A program made the translations under genes and the position numbers. DNA of 64,000 bases, taken from contig CBDEVP010000001.1 in the NCBI GenBank assembly GCA_965243485.1, positions 3,224,001 to 3,288,000 of the forward strand. Reading direction: 5' to 3'. Origin of the DNA: UBA7330 sp965243485. Its GTDB lineage: Bacteria; Bacteroidota; Bacteroidia; Cytophagales; Cyclobacteriaceae. Position 1 is the first letter of the stretch. Each line of letters starts with the position of its first letter. Below the pieces are notes generated by a model, which ran no database searches, was not told where the DNA came from, and saw only the letters and a program-made list of their open reading frames with translations. Positions 25,658-33,836 of the stretch are shown piece after piece.

Positions 25658-28008
25658 ACAAAGTTCCATTCGGTCAAAAGGTAGCCTTTGGAGTCGGCAT
25701 GCTGGCCAACCAGATGTTCCCGGCCGTACTGGGTATTTTTATGGTCGTGCTGGTTCAGGACCTTGGGTTCCCGGGCTGGATGTGGGGTGTGATCTATTTT
25801 TTCCCCCGGATTTTTGACTCGATCACGGACCCCATCATGGGTTTCATCTCCGATAACACCAAATCCAAATGGGGTCGAAGGAGGCAATACGTTTTTGTTG
25901 GCGCTATTTTGATGGGCGTAGCCTTCATTGTCATGTGGCAGTTGTACAGGGAGAATGGAGTCAACTTCAATTTCACCTACTTCCTGCTTTGGTCATTTGT
26001 ATTTTACCTGGGCCTGACCATCTTCAGTGTCCCCTACGTAGCCATGGGATATGAAATGAGCAATGACTTCCACGAGCGCACAAGCATCATGGCTGTGGCA
26101 CAATGGATCGGGCAATGGGCCTGGGTGATCGCTCCCTGGTTTTGGGTGATCATGTATGATCCGGATTGGTTTCCTACTGCGGAGGTGGCTACCCGACAAC
26201 TGGCCATCTGGGTGGGGATTGTCTGCATGCTTTTTGCGATGGTTCCGGCTATTTTTCTTCGAAGCAGATCCACATTGAATGAGGATTACGCACCACTGAA
26301 TCTCAAATCCATTGGGAAGAGTCTGAAGGAAATATTGAATGGGTTTAAGGAAGCATTCAAATTAAAGCCATTCAGAAAGCTATGTATTGCTACCTTCCTG
26401 ATCTTCAACGCTTTCAACACCATCGCAGCATTTTCATTTTTTATTGTCGTGTACTACCTCTTTAACGGAGATGCACCGGCTGCTGGCGTTTGGCCCACAC
26501 TTTTTGGAAGCTTGGGAGCTCTGGTCACCACGTTTGTAGTGATACCCATAGTGGCCAGGATGTCAAAAAGCATAGGGAAAAAGAATGCTTTTGTGCTGTC
26601 ACAGTCTATATCAATAGTTGGTTATATCATGTTGTGGTTCTTGTTTGTACCGGGCAAGCCATGGCTGTTCATTTTTGCCCTTCCTTTCTTTTCTTTTGGG
26701 ATAGGCAGTCTTTTTACCCTGATGATGTCCATGACCTCCGATGTTATCGACCTGGATGAACTGCATTCCGGGAAGCGAAGGGAAGGGATTTTCGGTGCTA
26801 TCTACTGGTGGATGGTGAAATTCGGTTTTGCGATAGCAGGAGGTTTGAGTGGTGTCATACTTTCAGTTGTGGGATTCAATGCTGATGCCGGTATGCAGGC
26901 AGAAGAGACACTGATCGGATTACGGGCATTTTATTCCGGATTACCGATTTTAGGTACATCCATTGCGATACTCGTCATGCGTAACTATGACGTCACGGAA
27001 GAACGGGCCAATGAGATCCGTGCCGAGCTGGACAGGCGGGCAGAGGCCAGGCCGAAACCGGTAAGTTCCTCCTATTATCAGAAAGATCAGCTACCCGCTC
27101 TGGACATACCTAAGCATGAAATTGACGCCGAAGTGTACAGTGATTTTGCAGCGCTAGACCATCATAACTTAGGTTCGATGTTTACCGAATCATTGAATAG
27201 TAAAGTTCATGGTCTGTGCTTCAGTCCGTACCTTGAAGGGCAGAATATTGGAGACATTTTATCTGAGGATCAGATCAGAAGGAGGATGGAGGTGATCAAA
27301 CCTTACACAAGCTGGGTTCGCTCGTTTTCCAGCACACAGGGAAATGAATTCATTCCTAAAGTGGCTCATGATTACGGCCTCAAAACGATTGCTGGTGCAT
27401 GGATCGGAAGGGACCGGGAGCAAAATGAACTGGAAATCGAGTGGCTGATCAAACTGGCGAGATCAGGTTATGTGGATATTGCAGCAGTGGGGAATGAGGT
27501 ATTGCTGAGAAATGAGATCCCCAAAGAGGAGATGTTAGCATATATAGTCAGGGTAAAAGAGGCTCTGCCTAATGTGCCTGTAGGATGTGTAGATACCTAT
27601 TTTCAATACAATATCCATCCGGAGCTGGTGGAGGTAAGTGATGTCATTCTGATCAATTGCTATCCATTTTGGGAAGGTACGGCCATTGATGAAGCGCCGC
27701 TTCACCTTCAGAAGATGTTTGCATTTGCCCGAAAAGTGGCAAAGAATAAACAGGTGATCATTACTGAAACAGGCTGGCCGAGCCAGGGAGAAAACACTGA
27801 GCAGGCTGTACCTTCATTGACCAATGTGATGAAGTACTTCGTAAATATCAATCGCTGGAGTAAAAAGCATAACATCGGATTATTCTATTTCTCTTCCTTT
27901 GATGAGTCCTGGAAAATACATCACGAGGGTGATGTGGGTCAGCGATGGGGGATCTGGGATAAAAATGAAAAATTAAAGTATGCAGCAGAAAAAACCATTA
28001 TAAGTTAA
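25642..28008 (+). CDS. GPH-type MFS sugar transporter fused to C-terminal GH17 domain
   Basis: 788 residues in one uninterrupted frame. Residues 1 to about 470 form a 12-TM glycoside-pentoside-hexuronide/MFS symporter (FFPRIFDSITDPIMGFISD, GRRRQYVF, SVPYVAMGYEMS, FTLMMSMTSDVIDLDE). A charged linker (about 470-525) leads into a complete GH17 domain (about 527-788): PYTSWVRSFSS, acid/base E619 in AAVGNEV, nucleophile E709 in ITETGWPS, FYFSSFDESWK, WGIWDKN. With the N-terminus and C-terminus of MFS proteins both inside, the hydrolase domain should be cytoplasmic, at the exit of the transporter. The GH17 part is clearly paralogous to the next gene. I know of no characterised example. The start overlaps the GH30 3' end, implying coupled translation. 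Confidence 0.9.
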   Translation: MSIGVNKVPFGQKVAFGVGMLANQMFPAVLGIFMVVLVQDLGFPGWMWGVIYFFPRIFDSITDPIMGFISDNTKSKWGRRRQYVFVGAILMGVAFIVMWQLYRENGVNFNFTYFLLWSFVFYLGLTIFSVPYVAMGYEMSNDFHERTSIMAVAQWIGQWAWVIAPWFWVIMYDPDWFPTAEVATRQLAIWVGIVCMLFAMVPAIFLRSRSTLNEDYAPLNLKSIGKSLKEILNGFKEAFKLKPFRKLCIATFLIFNAFNTIAAFSFFIVVYYLFNGDAPAAGVWPTLFGSLGALVTTFVVIPIVARMSKSIGKKNAFVLSQSISIVGYIMLWFLFVPGKPWLFIFALPFFSFGIGSLFTLMMSMTSDVIDLDELHSGKRREGIFGAIYWWMVKFGFAIAGGLSGVILSVVGFNADAGMQAEETLIGLRAFYSGLPILGTSIAILVMRNYDVTEERANEIRAELDRRAEARPKPVSSSYYQKDQLPALDIPKHEIDAEVYSDFAALDHHNLGSMFTESLNSKVHGLCFSPYLEGQNIGDILSEDQIRRRMEVIKPYTSWVRSFSSTQGNEFIPKVAHDYGLKTIAGAWIGRDREQNELEIEWLIKLARSGYVDIAAVGNEVLLRNEIPKEEMLAYIVRVKEALPNVPVGCVDTYFQYNIHPELVEVSDVILINCYPFWEGTAIDEAPLHLQKMFAFARKVAKNKQVIITETGWPSQGENTEQAVPSLTNVMKYFVNINRWSKKHNIGLFYFSSFDESWKIHHEGDVGQRWGIWDKNEKLKYAAEKTIIS

Positions 28009-28012
28009 TAAC

Positions 28013-28897
28013 ATGTCTTACAGAAGTGATAAAATACTGGCTTTATCCGGCCCGGATCATGCCGGTAAAACAGAGGCAGATCTGGCCAGAGAATGCCGAG
28101 GGTTGCTCGAAAATGGTGTTCACGGTTTTTGCATCAGCCCGTATGTGGAGGGACAGAAGCCGGGGGATCAGCTATCGGAGGAGCAGATCAGAAGAAGATT
28201 AGAGATCCTGAAACCCTATACCAAATGGATCAGATCGTTTTCCTGTACGGAAGGCAATGAACTCATCCCGAAAATTGCGCATGAATACGGAATGAAGACC
28301 CTCGTAGGTGCCTGGTTAGGTAAAAACCCCAGGACCAATGAGGAAGAACTTCAAAACCTGATCAGGCTCGCGGGAGAAGGTCATGTAGACGTGGCAGCTG
28401 TGGGAAATGAGGTCATGTACAGGAAGGATCTTTCTGAGGAGCAGCTGATTGATTTTATCAAACGGGCTAAAGCGGAGATCAATCAGGTACCTGTTGGCTA
28501 TGTGGATGCCTACTATGAATTCTCACATCGGCCGGCCATTACAGAACTCTGCGATGTGATCCTTTCAAACTGTTATCCCTTCTGGGAAGGTTGTGAAATC
28601 GATTATTCCCTGATGTACATGAAGGAAATGTATCGGCAGGCACAGCAAGCCGGTCATGGCAAAAAGGTTATCGTTACAGAGACGGGCTGGCCTTTCAAAG
28701 GAACCAATTTACGTGGGGCTTACCCTTCTGAGCAAAATGCCCTCAAGTATTTCATCAATACTCAAACCTGGTCCCATGAGGAAGGGATTGAGGTCTTTTA
28801 CTTTTCGTCTTTTGATGAGTCATGGAAAGTGGGTGATGAAGGAGATGTTGGTGCCTACTGGGGCATCTGGGATAAGGATGAAAATCTGAAGTTTTAG
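28013..28897 (+). CDS. Cytoplasmic stand-alone GH17 glucanase
   Basis: 294 residues without a signal peptide. A full GH17 barrel with acid/base E133 (AAVGNEVMY) and nucleophile E223 (VTETGWPF), the same 90-residue spacing as in the fused domain of the preceding gene. Shared blocks throughout (QIRRR, LKPYT-W-RSFS, NCYPFWEG, FYFSSFDESWK, WGIWDK) show the two arose by duplication. The substrate should be short beta-1,3-gluco-oligosaccharides delivered by the transporter, possibly with a different chain-length preference from the fused copy. It starts 4 bases after the transporter stop and ends the operon; the next gene converges from the other strand within 20 bases with no clear terminator hairpin. 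Confidence 0.9.
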   Translation: MSYRSDKILALSGPDHAGKTEADLARECRGLLENGVHGFCISPYVEGQKPGDQLSEEQIRRRLEILKPYTKWIRSFSCTEGNELIPKIAHEYGMKTLVGAWLGKNPRTNEEELQNLIRLAGEGHVDVAAVGNEVMYRKDLSEEQLIDFIKRAKAEINQVPVGYVDAYYEFSHRPAITELCDVILSNCYPFWEGCEIDYSLMYMKEMYRQAQQAGHGKKVIVTETGWPFKGTNLRGAYPSEQNALKYFINTQTWSHEEGIEVFYFSSFDESWKVGDEGDVGAYWGIWDKDENLKF

Positions 28898-28916
28898 CGG
28901 TGAGTACCAGGCCAGG

Positions 28917-29693
28917 CTACTGACCGATCAATGCCCGAATGAGGTTGATGACCAACCTGGGCTTTTCTTTGTGTACATCATGTCCGGTATCGACTTTGAT
29001 TTGTCTTGACAGGGGATGATCATTGAGCATCTCTCTGTGATATCGGTCAAAATTCCATTGGCTGGCTGAAATGACATACATGGGAATGTGGTCAGGAATG
29101 CCTTTTTCCTGAACATACTTTCGATTATCCAGGTAGTGTTCCCATTCGCGGCGTTCACCTGCAGTGGCTTTTTCGAAGGAGTCATTACCTGAATTCTTAA
29201 ACTCCTCGTATTCTGCTTCCGAATAATCATCGTACAACCTGTCAGGCGACGGATCGATCAGAAGCAGTGCCTTTATTTCATCCGGATAGTTGATTGCAAA
29301 GTATCTGGCGATATAGCTACCCATGGAGTGCGCCACATAAATGTAGGGTGGCTTGATGTTTTCTTTTTGCAAAAGCTCTCTAATCTCCAAAACCATATTA
29401 GGGATTGTTCTTTTCCTGGATGAACTTTCAGACTTACCAATTCCGGCCCTGTCATAGCTGAGAATACGAGCAGTTTTTGAAATGCTGTCCGGGATATGGT
29501 TCCATACCTCCTTTGGAGAAGCCATCCCATTTTCAAATATCACGGTAATACGGCCTCTGCCGAGTGTCTTACAATGGATTCTGACGTCTTCAATCTGAAC
29601 ATATTTCTCTACAGGATTTGATTGATTGCAAGAAAAGAGGAGGACGATGTAAAAAAAGCAGGTCACATGATGTTTGATTACCTCCTGATCCAT
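28917..29693 (-). CDS. Alpha/beta hydrolase lipoprotein
   Basis: About 258 residues from the ATG at 29693 (MDQEVIKHH...). This start has AAGGA upstream, lies 13 bases after the kinase stop, and gives a lipoprotein signal ending L-F-S-C. Upstream in-frame codons would overlap the kinase gene and are not needed. Alpha/beta hydrolase features: ENGMASPKEVW near the oxyanion strand, SYDRAGIGKSE, nucleophile elbow AHSMGS, LLIDPSPD, and DTGHDVH histidine near the end. Substrate unknown. Probably co-transcribed with the histidine kinase. Confidence 0.82.
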   Translation of the reverse strand: MDQEVIKHHVTCFFYIVLLFSCNQSNPVEKYVQIEDVRIHCKTLGRGRITVIFENGMASPKEVWNHIPDSISKTARILSYDRAGIGKSESSSRKRTIPNMVLEIRELLQKENIKPPYIYVAHSMGSYIARYFAINYPDEIKALLLIDPSPDRLYDDYSEAEYEEFKNSGNDSFEKATAGERREWEHYLDNRKYVQEKGIPDHIPMYVISASQWNFDRYHREMLNDHPLSRQIKVDTGHDVHKEKPRLVINLIRALIGQ

Positions 29694-29706
29694 CCATGCG
29701 AGTTCC

Positions 29707-31341
29707 TTACACCTGAACCGCCACAGGCATGAGAACATGGACTTGAGTGCCTTCGCCAGGTTCACTTTTTATCTCATATTTTAGGTTGTTGAGTTTCAGG
29801 AGTCCCAATGACAGACTCAAACCCAGACCATTACCTTTTTCACCTGAAGTGCCCTCATTTGAATCCTGAATGCTGCCTGCCATCACTGACTCCAACTGGT
29901 CGCTATCCATACCAATACCACGGTCAGATATGGATAAGCAAATATCAGTGCCAGCTTCCACTATGGTGATGGTTACGTCCTGGTTTTCTCTGGAAAATTT
30001 TATGGTATTATGAATCAGATTGCGAAGAACCAACCGCATGTGATTAGGGTCTGCCCAGACCATTTCATTGGTAAAATCATTGACCAGGATCTCAATTCCC
30101 TTTATTTTGGCCAGGTCACGATGTAGCTCAATACATTCATGAAGCACTTCATGCAGATAGAATGATGACTTCCTGGTTCTTATGCCATCCAGCTGGTACC
30201 TTGACCAATCCAGCAAGGTATCCAATGAGCTTAGAAGACTGGTAAGTTTGTCATTGATATCATTTTTCAGCATAGAGAATTCTTCCGGTGTCAGTTCGTT
30301 GCTTTTGTCAAGCTGCATCGTGGATGAAAGCATAGCGAGCGGGCTTCTTATGTCATGGGCAAGCATGGAAAGCAGTTTGTTTTTGGCGTTGTTTGCTTCT
30401 TTCAGCGAGGCCTCGATTTTTTTAAGCTCGGAAATATCGACCAGGTGTTGGGATACAAACCGGACATCTCCGGATTCGTCTTTGATGGGAACATACTTCC
30501 CGGTAAAACTGAATTTATTATCGTTGAGTATAAGGTCATCGTTAAAACTGACCGGTCCCTGATGGATGGCTTTCTCACACCAGGTTTTGTGCTTTTCACT
30601 GATCATCTTTGGCAATACATCCGCACATTTGGCACCAATCAGTTCCTGTCTCTCCTTTTTCAGAAAGTCTGCAAAAGGTTTATTGACGATCTGAAATCTT
30701 TTTTCACGGTCTATAAGACTCATCATTACGGGCACATGGTCAATGAGCGCGTACAAAATATCTTTCTGACGGATCATTTTTTTCATCAATAACCGTTCGT
30801 TAAAGCGGTAAATCTGAGTGAGTATCAGAATGGCTGCCGCTACCATCAATGATATGACCGTTCTAATGGCAAACTCGCCATCAAAAGGTAATCCTTCAAA
30901 TTGTCTCCTTACAAAAACAAGTACCAACAAAGAAGCAATGATCAGTACTGTCTGAAAAAGATTGGCCCGATGCCGGAAGAGTAATGATGAGGCCAGAATA
31001 AGTGGGAAAAGAAGATTTTCAACACCATTGAATCTCATCAAAGTATAATTGTAGTAAGCTATGGAGACAATCACACCCAGACACATATAAAGATAGAGGT
31101 GCTTTGAAATGATGTAGTAACCTACCCTGGCTAAAAGATAAAGGGCCACCAGTAAAGCCACAGCACTAAAACAAACGATTGAGTTAAGAGGTTTGCTGGC
31201 AATGATACTGATCACTCCGAGTGGAATAGCAATAGCAATGGTGCCAAATAAAAAAGTATTGAAAATTCGTCTTTCCTTGATGGAGGAATCGTCATTGTTT
31301 TTTTCGATCCCTGCATTTAATAGTTGATCCAGTATTCTCAT
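29707..31341 (-). CDS. Sensor histidine kinase (6-TM, PAS, HisKA, HATPase_c)
   Basis: 544 residues. An N-terminal membrane domain of about six helices (residues 30-190) is followed by a PAS domain (about 205-320; IDHVPVMMSLIDREKRFQIVN, ending with VDISELKKIE). The HisKA dimerisation helix carries the phospho-acceptor H-box SMLAHDIRSPLAML (about residue 340). The HATPase domain has the N-box LRNLIHNTIKFS, the G1 box SDRGIGM and the G2 box GNGLGLSLS. No receiver domain is fused and no response regulator gene lies adjacent, so it is an orphan kinase. The membrane domain is not a recognised ligand-binding family. It precedes a lipoprotein hydrolase on the same strand. Confidence 0.92.
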   Translation of the reverse strand: MRILDQLLNAGIEKNNDDSSIKERRIFNTFLFGTIAIAIPLGVISIIASKPLNSIVCFSAVALLVALYLLARVGYYIISKHLYLYMCLGVIVSIAYYNYTLMRFNGVENLLFPLILASSLLFRHRANLFQTVLIIASLLVLVFVRRQFEGLPFDGEFAIRTVISLMVAAAILILTQIYRFNERLLMKKMIRQKDILYALIDHVPVMMSLIDREKRFQIVNKPFADFLKKERQELIGAKCADVLPKMISEKHKTWCEKAIHQGPVSFNDDLILNDNKFSFTGKYVPIKDESGDVRFVSQHLVDISELKKIEASLKEANNAKNKLLSMLAHDIRSPLAMLSSTMQLDKSNELTPEEFSMLKNDINDKLTSLLSSLDTLLDWSRYQLDGIRTRKSSFYLHEVLHECIELHRDLAKIKGIEILVNDFTNEMVWADPNHMRLVLRNLIHNTIKFSRENQDVTITIVEAGTDICLSISDRGIGMDSDQLESVMAGSIQDSNEGTSGEKGNGLGLSLSLGLLKLNNLKYEIKSEPGEGTQVHVLMPVAVQV

Positions 31342-31475
31342 TTATTACTGCAACAATCTTGCGATTGCGTTTTCTTTTTGCTTCACTCAGGGTTTGTTAT
31401 GCTAATAAATCCGGCTGGTTCAACAGGTCAAAATAAACCGGATTAAACTTAGAAATATTTTCATCTATTAAGCAA

Positions 31476-31497
31476 GCGCCATCACAAAATGTGGCGC
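31476..31497 (-). terminator. Hairpin after the propeller lipoprotein gene
   Basis: GCGCCA / TGGCGC stem around an AT-rich loop, 45 bp downstream of the stop of the minus-strand gene ending at 31542. On the minus strand it is followed by TTGCTTAAT, only a weak T-tract, so it is a tentative terminator. Confidence 0.4.
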
Positions 31498-31541
31498 AAA
31501 AAGATCAAAATTCCGGTTTCTGCCTAGGTAAATAGCTTAGA

Positions 31542-33836
31542 TTATTTGATGAGACCAAGGTACCTTCCCATCCAGTAAGGTAACAACCAGTAGACCGGCT
31601 CTTTTTCTTCATAGGGATTCCCTGCAAAAGCATAATAGGGGTTTTTGTCCCATCTGATGGTTCTGTATTCGCTGGGAGGCCGAAGCTGACTGACCTGCAC
31701 CTCTTCCAGGATGGGATATCTGACTAATTTAAGATCCTCTCTTTTGCCATTATCTATGTACCAGTCTACCAGATCAAGCGGAGCATCCTGAAGAAAGAAG
31801 ATGGAAGTTTCAAGCTCGTCTGATCCACCGGTCAGCATATTATAGGTGAAATTGAGAAGAGGGCTATTTGTTTCTTTAAATTTTTCGAACCACTGATCCA
31901 GGTGTAATCTGTAAAATTTGTTGAGTTCAGGATCCTCTTCCAGGTTGATCAAAGCCGGGTAGATGTACAATGCCAGGTAGATGTCGAAGTAGGTTTCCCA
32001 GGCAGGGTTGGTAGTGTAAAGCAATCCTGCATTTTCAAGATAACCCTCTTCCCGGATAAGGTGCAGGTATGATTCCTGATAGCGTTCCTTACCTGTTATT
32101 TCGTAGGCAAACTTCAGAAAAGAGAGGATCTCCAGCGAATTCAAAGGCTTTTCAGGTGACCATTCCGGATCACCGTTGAGGCTTTGAGGAGACCAGACAC
32201 CCCATTTCGTATGGGTTCCATCAATGTCAACAAGATAAAAATCATTTCTGACAAGGTGATCCATGATCTGTTCTACATGACTGGCAATCCTCTGCTTTTC
32301 AACATCATCAGCTACCAGATAATAGTACCAGTAGTATCCGAAAAAATGACCATCTAACTCGTCGCTACTTGTATCTCCTTTCCACTTCCATTTTCCGTCT
32401 TTTGAAAGGCGCCATCTTTTCTCAACCGGCTTGTTTCTGGGATTAGCAATTAGTTCATCGGCCAGTTGCTGAGGAGTATAGGTCCTGTTCATGTCATGCA
32501 TCGCCTCCCACTCGGCAGGCACAATGGTCCTGGCAAAGAAGCCATCCGTATCCGTCACCTCTCTGAGAAAATGCAGAAAGTCAAAGGCTTTTTTAGCTCT
32601 CTCCTTCGCTTGCTCATGGCCTGTGACTGCATAGCGGAAAGATTCCATGGCAAGGTACATGGCGGTATATTCGCCGTCATTGTCATCATCATCCGGAACC
32701 AGCGTGCTGGTATCACCCGGTACTTCCAATTTAAATCTTCCTACGATCCAGGGCTCACGAACATGCCGGGTAATAAGTTGGTGATAATAATATTCTGCTT
32801 TTTCAGCCAGTGTCATCTCTTTTCTCCTGATTACGCTTACTCCATTAGCTGTTGCGATCCACGCATTTCCTTCCCGATCAAAGGTGATGTCCCTGACTTC
32901 ATCGGACATCAGCCAGCGTCTGCTATGCCTGACGGAATACTCTGATTTCCCTGGTGTAAACCTTGTGATCCCGTACTGTGTGCCTACCCACATGGTCCCG
33001 TCAGGCGATCGCTTTACTACATTTACTTCGGAATGAGTGATCCCGTCCTCCGGCCTTTTCATTCCTATGACCTGATTACCTTTTCTGATGGTCACACCGC
33101 CCAAACCACCAACCCATAAATTGCCTTCATCATCAAAATCCAAACCTTTGACATAAGCGGAAATGAGGTCCTCATTTTTATTATAAAGTGTGGTTTCATC
33201 GTCACTGCAGTGATACAGCCCGACATCGGTTCCGATCCAAAGTCCGTTGTTGCCATCGGAAATAGCTGCTCTCATGCTTCTTGCTCTGGTATATGCTTTT
33301 TTCTCCCATTGATCGTTTCGAAAGAGCCATATTCCTTTAGGTCCCAGTGCGTAGACCCCTTCTTCTGCAGCAACGATTCTGGCTACCGGCGCCTCAGGAC
33401 CCTTTCTTAAAGAAAGGTTTCCTGAGTGGATTGAATATACGCCATCCCAGGCTGCGACCCAGACGTTGCCCGCTGCATCAAAATCCACATCATATACCGG
33501 ACCCTGGGCCTCTCCTGTGATCATGAGCCTCCAATCAGATCCCTGGCCTTTTTGATACAAACCATCTTTTGTGCCAATCCATATTTCGCCGGTATCACGT
33601 ATGGCTATAGCCCGCACATCATTGGCTTTAAGATCATGTTCGTCAATCAGGAATCCCTGGTGATATTCCTGAATAAAGTGAATATCAGTATAAGTGGTCT
33701 GCTGATTGTTCCGGGTGGCTTCCTGATTCGTACCACAACCTGCCAGCAATAGGATGAGCGTTAGGATAAACCCTGAGTCTTTTTTTAAATTCATAATTAG
33801 CCTTGGTACAAAGTCACCACTGATCTTCGTGATCAT
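31542..33836 (-). CDS. Lipoprotein with two-component-regulator-type propeller and C-terminal helical-barrel-like domain
   Basis: 764 residues. The ATG at 33836 overlaps the previous stop as ATGA; an alternative ATG at 33794 (MNLKKDSGF) gives a shorter, cleaner lipoprotein signal ending L-A-G-C. Residues about 55-365 are repeated Reg_prop-type strands (GEIWIGTKDGLYQ, GNVWVAAWDGVY, NGLWIGTDVGLY, GNLWVGGLGGVT, GTMWVGTQYGIT, GNAWIATANGVS). Residues about 370-764 are helix-rich with many aromatics (HFFGYYWYYYL, KWGVWSP, LEILSFLKFAYEIT), resembling an (alpha/alpha) toroid as in several glycan-active families, but I cannot assign a family or catalytic residues. It has no kinase or DNA-binding domain, so the propeller here is not part of a signalling protein. 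Last gene of a three-gene overlapping operon. Confidence 0.7.
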   Translation of the reverse strand: MITKISGDFVPRLIMNLKKDSGFILTLILLLAGCGTNQEATRNNQQTTYTDIHFIQEYHQGFLIDEHDLKANDVRAIAIRDTGEIWIGTKDGLYQKGQGSDWRLMITGEAQGPVYDVDFDAAGNVWVAAWDGVYSIHSGNLSLRKGPEAPVARIVAAEEGVYALGPKGIWLFRNDQWEKKAYTRARSMRAAISDGNNGLWIGTDVGLYHCSDDETTLYNKNEDLISAYVKGLDFDDEGNLWVGGLGGVTIRKGNQVIGMKRPEDGITHSEVNVVKRSPDGTMWVGTQYGITRFTPGKSEYSVRHSRRWLMSDEVRDITFDREGNAWIATANGVSVIRRKEMTLAEKAEYYYHQLITRHVREPWIVGRFKLEVPGDTSTLVPDDDDNDGEYTAMYLAMESFRYAVTGHEQAKERAKKAFDFLHFLREVTDTDGFFARTIVPAEWEAMHDMNRTYTPQQLADELIANPRNKPVEKRWRLSKDGKWKWKGDTSSDELDGHFFGYYWYYYLVADDVEKQRIASHVEQIMDHLVRNDFYLVDIDGTHTKWGVWSPQSLNGDPEWSPEKPLNSLEILSFLKFAYEITGKERYQESYLHLIREEGYLENAGLLYTTNPAWETYFDIYLALYIYPALINLEEDPELNKFYRLHLDQWFEKFKETNSPLLNFTYNMLTGGSDELETSIFFLQDAPLDLVDWYIDNGKREDLKLVRYPILEEVQVSQLRPPSEYRTIRWDKNPYYAFAGNPYEEKEPVYWLLPYWMGRYLGLIK

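Noticed and set aside
29694..29765. N-terminal extension of the lipoprotein hydrolase upstream of 29693
   Set aside because: It overlaps the kinase coding region, lacks a ribosome-binding site, and would place residues before a clean lipoprotein signal.
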